From NCBI GenBank assembly GCA_900546745.1, contig URDT01000002.1:3990-67989 (forward strand): 64,000 nucleotides of DNA, written 5' to 3'. Made by a program: the position numbers and the translations under genes. Each line of letters starts with the position of its first letter. The stretch's first letter is position 1. The notes beneath the pieces are model-generated. The model did not search any database and had not been told where the DNA came from. It saw only the letters and a list, made by a program, of their open reading frames with translations. Positions 61,261-64,000 of this stretch are shown piece after piece. The DNA is from an uncultured Mycoplasmatota bacterium (GTDB taxonomy: Bacteria; Bacillota_I; Bacilli_A; RF39; UBA660).

Positions 61261-61512
61261 ACAAAAAAAATGATAATTAATTATCATTTTCCCCTTTTTT
61301 GATTTCTATTTGAAATCAATTCTTTCATGTCTGTTCCCAGATATGTAAGTTATCACTTACAATCTGAGTATAACATAACTTCTTTTTGTTTTTTATCTAT
61401 TTATGTCTATAAATGTTATTCTTTACACAATTTGACGAACATTTTAATTTATTAAAATTTAAAATTGACTTCATTCTGTTTACTCCCTTATAATTTTAGT
61501 GGAGGGATGAGT
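61261..61512. other. Intergenic region with palindromes before the 189-residue gene
   Basis: A 24-bp perfect palindrome (61267-61290, AAAATGATAATTAATTATCATTTT symmetrical), a GATTTC/GAAATC hairpin (61302-61318), and a longer hairpin with GTAAGT/ACTTAC and CAGAT/ATCTG arms (61335-61366). A promoter lies at 61465-61494 (TTGACT, 18-base spacer, TATAAT). No gene seen. Confidence 0.5.
61465..61494 (+). promoter_or_regulatory. Promoter of the 189-residue gene
   Basis: TTGACT (61465-61470), 18-base spacer, TATAAT (61489-61494); the transcript starts near 61500 and the gene at 61513. Confidence 0.75.
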
Positions 61513-62082
61513 ATGAACCATTTTGATAACCCTAATTTTGATATTGCTGAATACATTAATTTTCCTGGATTAGAAAAATTAAATAGAATTGCGCTTTACT
61601 TAGACTATGGAATTTCTACAACAATAAAAAAACAAATGCCAAATATTACAGTAAATGATGAAAAATTATACGCTAAAGAACTTTTAAATAACTATTTAAA
61701 AGGTGATATGCATTCTTTTACAAGTAAAAATAATATTAGAAATAATATTTATACAATAGGTAATAAAAATCTAATTAATTTATTTTTAAAAACTATGATT
61801 GAAAAACACGCTTATAATATTTTAATTAGAAAGATGCAGGGAAGTGCTGATTACTCTGATCAATGTGCTAATTATATCACTAACAGAATTGGTAAAAAAC
61901 ATTATAGTGATATTATTGAATGGCTTACTAATGATTTTGACAATATTGAAGAAATTATATCAAATTATGTAGATCTATTTTATAAGCGTGATGTTGAAGA
62001 ACGTTTAGATTTCGAAAAACTTACTGAAAAAAGTCAAGATACCGAATTAGCAATTAAATTTTTAAGCTTGGAAGTAGAATAA
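61513..62082 (+). CDS. Unknown 189-residue helical protein
   Basis: 189 residues from ATG 61513 (GGAGGGATGAGT upstream; the ATG at 61507 lies inside the site). Mainly alpha-helical and charged (DEKLYAKELLNNYLKGDMHS, VDLFYKRDVEERLDFEKLT), no signal or membrane helix, no recognised motif. It has its own promoter so close to the start that the leader is short. Convergent with the next gene and sharing a terminator. Function unknown; DNA-independent scaffold is only a guess. Confidence 0.72.
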   Translation: MNHFDNPNFDIAEYINFPGLEKLNRIALYLDYGISTTIKKQMPNITVNDEKLYAKELLNNYLKGDMHSFTSKNNIRNNIYTIGNKNLINLFLKTMIEKHAYNILIRKMQGSADYSDQCANYITNRIGKKHYSDIIEWLTNDFDNIEEIISNYVDLFYKRDVEERLDFEKLTEKSQDTELAIKFLSLEVE

Positions 62083-62128
62083 AAAAAGATAGAATTAATG
62101 ATATGAAAGTTGTATTCTATCTTTTTTT
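62081..62128. terminator. Bidirectional terminator between convergent unknown genes
   Basis: Perfect 15-bp arms AAAAAAAGATAGAAT/ATTCTATCTTTTTTT around an 18-base loop; overlaps both stop codons. Confidence 0.85.
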
Positions 62129-63093
62129 GTATATTCTATAGTTTTTACTAATTTTTTTCTAATTTTCTCATTTCCTGAATTTTTAATATTTTGAATTTCA
62201 TATATTTGCTCATCTTTTATTTGCTCATCTACTTCTAAAGCACAAGCCCTAATAATAGATTCTAATTTTTCTAATTGAAACAAATTAATAATTGCTGTTT
62301 TACTTTCAAAGTCTTGATCTTGCATTTCTAGAGTCTGATAAACAGCGTCTAAAAATATTTCTATACTTTTTTCTTTTAGAAAAAAATAATATAATTCTTG
62401 ATTTGTTTTAAAATCTTCTTGATTTTTCACTCTATCAATAAAATCCAAATTAATTTGAAAGCTTTCTTCAAACATTTTATTTTCTAAATTTTTATTTAAA
62501 AATAATAAATCATACTTTTGAATTAAAAAACCTAGTTGGTTAATATTCCCCGTTACGATATATAATTGTATAAAATAAATATATTTTAGTAAAATATTGT
62601 CCATGGCTTTTTCAAAAATACTATATACGGTATTTCCACGACCTGCTGTTAATATTATTTTATCTCCTATGTCTACACAGGAATCACATAAACTAAATGC
62701 TTCATCTCTTAATTGATTAATAACATCGTCAGAATTAGACAATTCTACAATTTTATTAGAAATTGTATTAAAAATTCTTCTTTTCACAATATTGTCAATT
62801 CCCTCTTGATTTAATATTTGATCATGAGTAATAAAATCTAAATCTGTCAACTGTATTTCTAACATATTATCAAGATTTAATCGACACTTTAACTTTATCA
62901 ATCTTTTTAAATCGGACTGTTCAAATAATTTTTTATAATTTTGATCTTCTAATTGTTTATATAGTTTTAATATTTCCAGTTTATCTTGATATATTTTTTT
63001 TGTATTAAAATTTATTTTTTCTAAATCAATTAATTCCTGATAAATTTTAAAAATATTAGAAGAAATTGAAAAAATTTTATCTACTAAATCCAT
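62095..63093 (-). CDS. Unknown 332-residue helical protein
   Basis: 332 residues, all-helical and Leu/Ile/Asn-rich, no signal or membrane helix; Cys at two places (SLCDSCVDIG, RACALEVDE). The helical segments could form alpha-solenoid repeats (EILKLYKQLEDQNYKKLF, SIEIFLDAVYQTLEMQD). No family recognised. AAGGTGATACT precedes ATG 63093. It has its own transcript with a terminator upstream at 63146. Confidence 0.72.
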   Translation of the reverse strand: MDLVDKIFSISSNIFKIYQELIDLEKINFNTKKIYQDKLEILKLYKQLEDQNYKKLFEQSDLKRLIKLKCRLNLDNMLEIQLTDLDFITHDQILNQEGIDNIVKRRIFNTISNKIVELSNSDDVINQLRDEAFSLCDSCVDIGDKIILTAGRGNTVYSIFEKAMDNILLKYIYFIQLYIVTGNINQLGFLIQKYDLLFLNKNLENKMFEESFQINLDFIDRVKNQEDFKTNQELYYFFLKEKSIEIFLDAVYQTLEMQDQDFESKTAIINLFQLEKLESIIRACALEVDEQIKDEQIYEIQNIKNSGNEKIRKKLVKTIEYTKKDRIQLSYH

Positions 63094-63145
63094 AGTATCA
63101 CCTTCGTGGATATTATTTTAACATCATTATTACAAAAATACAAGA

Positions 63146-63173
63146 AAAGGAAAATCTATTTTGATTTTCCTTT
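63146..63173 (-). terminator. Hairpin between the 153-residue and 332-residue genes
   Basis: AAAGGAAAATC/GATTTTCCTTT with a T-rich loop; A-rich on the minus 3' side, so a weak terminator. The remaining 63174-63315 bases hold nothing recognised. Confidence 0.5.
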
Positions 63174-63315
63174 AATATCTATATTAATTTTAGGAGTTTG
63201 TAATTGTCAGTGTATTTATAATTTTTAACTTATTGATTCACCTCTCTTCCTTACATATTCAGTATATAATTCAATTGTGAATTTATTATGATAGATAAAT
63301 GAAAATTTAAAGGTT

Positions 63316-63345
63316 AAAAAAAGACAAATTATTGTCCTTTTTTAT
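63316..63345 (-). terminator. Terminator of the 153-residue gene
   Basis: AAAAGGACAA-TAA-TTTGTCTTTTTTT on the minus strand, overlapping the stop at 63329. Confidence 0.8.
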
Positions 63346-63790
63346 GATTAAGTATATATTGTTTCTCAAGTTCTTTTTCTTGGGAAGCATTTTCCATTTT
63401 TTTAATAGATTGTTGTTCTCTTATTATGTTGTAAATTTCTAAAATTCTTTTTTTATTAATAGAAAAATTAACTTGTCCATTAGTGAATTGTTGTCTTTCT
63501 TCTTCTGTTAGATATTGAGTAATAGTATATAATGTAGGTCTAACATAGGTTTTACCAAATTTATTTTCCTCATTATTTAAAGATAATTTATAAAGATCTT
63601 GAATGGTTGAATTTGATGGAGCATTCATGCCATATTCCTCTTCTGTAAATATTTCAGCATATTTTCCTGATTCTTTTTGAAAAAAGATAAAAGGACCTTC
63701 TACTGAAGTATGAGGTGTTCCCATCCAACCATTCATTACTGTAACTAATTCACCGATTAAAAGATCTTTCACTTCATAAGCTTCTTGCAT
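63329..63790 (-). CDS. Unknown 153-residue protein
   Basis: 153 residues. A beta-rich N-terminal half (YEVKDLLIGELVTVMNGWMG, EGPFIFFQKESGKYAEIF) and a helical charged C-terminus (KKRILEIYNIIREQQSIKKM). No signal or membrane helix and no recognised family. AAGGAGGGGAAAAAT precedes ATG 63790. Monocistronic. Confidence 0.75.
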   Translation of the reverse strand: MQEAYEVKDLLIGELVTVMNGWMGTPHTSVEGPFIFFQKESGKYAEIFTEEEYGMNAPSNSTIQDLYKLSLNNEENKFGKTYVRPTLYTITQYLTEEERQQFTNGQVNFSINKKRILEIYNIIREQQSIKKMENASQEKELEKQYILNHKKGQ

Positions 63791-63901
63791 ATATTTTTCC
63801 CCTCCTTCTTGGTGGACAGTTATTATAACACGTTTTTTTTTAAATGCAAATTTAGAATGCCTGAATAGTACATTTTTTTGTCTAAATAGTTATATTACAA
63901 C

Positions 63902-63927
63902 AAAAAAAACCTTCTTATGAAGGTTAA
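63902..63927 (-). terminator. Terminator of the tRNA-Glu unit
   Basis: AACCTTC-ATA-AGAAGGTT then TTTTTT on the minus strand, a few bases past the tRNA. Confidence 0.8.
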
Positions 63928-63936
63928 TTTCATCTA

Positions 63937-64000
63937 TGGTGACCAGTACGGGATTCGGACCCGTGAATGCTGCCGTGAAAGGGCAGTGTGTTAAGCCGCT
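63937..64000 (-). tRNA. tRNA-Glu (anticodon UUC), 5' end cut by the window
   Basis: Minus strand: anticodon stem CTGCC/GGCAG with loop CTTTCAC (anticodon TTC, codon GAA), T-arm ACGGGTCCGAATCCCGT, acceptor 3' strand ACTGGTCA and an encoded CCA. The acceptor 5' strand and first part of the D-arm lie beyond the window. Confidence 0.93.

Noticed and set aside
1..64000. CRISPR array or cas genes
   Set aside because: No regularly spaced direct repeats of 25-40 bases and no Cas-like motifs were seen; repeats at 52985-53125 are too short and irregular.
1..64000. UGA recoded as Trp (Mollicutes code)
   Set aside because: Genes such as copA, copZ and the thiolation lipoprotein neighbours end at TGA within overlapping, clearly bounded frames, and Trp is encoded by TGG.

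Overview
The window is very A+T-rich, and nearly all genes start after clear AGGAGG- or AGGTG-type ribosome binding sites. The gene content points to a low-G+C Gram-positive of class Bacilli or a relative (an uncultured gut Erysipelotrichia/RF39-like lineage would fit). The evidence is EzrA, a Phe T-box ahead of pheST, Der/EngB, RecX, PerR, CsoR, SufU/SufB, DUF1292 and rpsD with a long leader. SpoVS, two tiny YjcZ-like proteins and collagen-like GPTGPRG proteins suggest a spore former. UGA is used as a stop (for example copA and copZ), so the standard bacterial code applies.

Layout. 1-2.7 kb: 3'-truncated giant prepilin-like surface protein. 2.8-13.4 kb: housekeeping block (ezrA, rpsD, T-box/hydrolase/pheS/pheT, der, engB) with small membrane proteins. 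13.5-18.5 kb: 10-TM metal exporter, a membrane protein, and a probable spore-surface cluster of glycosyltransferase, two collagen-like proteins and a superoxide dismutase. 18.5-20.9 kb: ArsR-controlled Zn/Cd ATPase. 20.9-23.4 kb: two unknown coupled genes and a decayed oligoendopeptidase F. 23.6-26.6 kb: tRNA-Thr, YjcZ-like microproteins, membrane-anchored foldase, recX, ssb. 26.7-30.2 kb: oxidative-stress/Fe-S block (perR-rubrerythrin-sufU-orf-sufB) and spoVS. 30.2-35.1 kb: glycosyltransferase, CPBP protease, SPFH/NfeD pair, coiled-coil protein, DUF1292. 35.2-37.3 kb: beta-helix surface protein cut by a decayed ISL3 element. 37.3-42.2 kb: one run csoR-copA-copZ-lipoprotein-cysteine desulfurase-TtcA-like thiolase. 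42.5-46.9 kb: membrane-anchored cohesin and a dockerin-bearing NPCBM/transglutaminase-like exoprotein, the latter frameshifted.

47.3-58.9 kb is an integrated element bounded by near-identical 24-bp direct repeats. It carries a tyrosine integrase, divergent regulators inside a 22-bp inverted repeat, a phage-type replication organiser, a three-gene restriction-modification operon (N6A methylase, C5 methylase, and a single-chain nuclease-methylase) and a second nuclease/HEPN pair that is the best candidate for an undescribed defence module. 59-64 kb returns to the core genome: recG, a probable small RNA, three unknown genes and a partial tRNA-Glu.

Functions were assigned by reading motifs. No database search was possible, so family calls without catalytic motifs are tentative.
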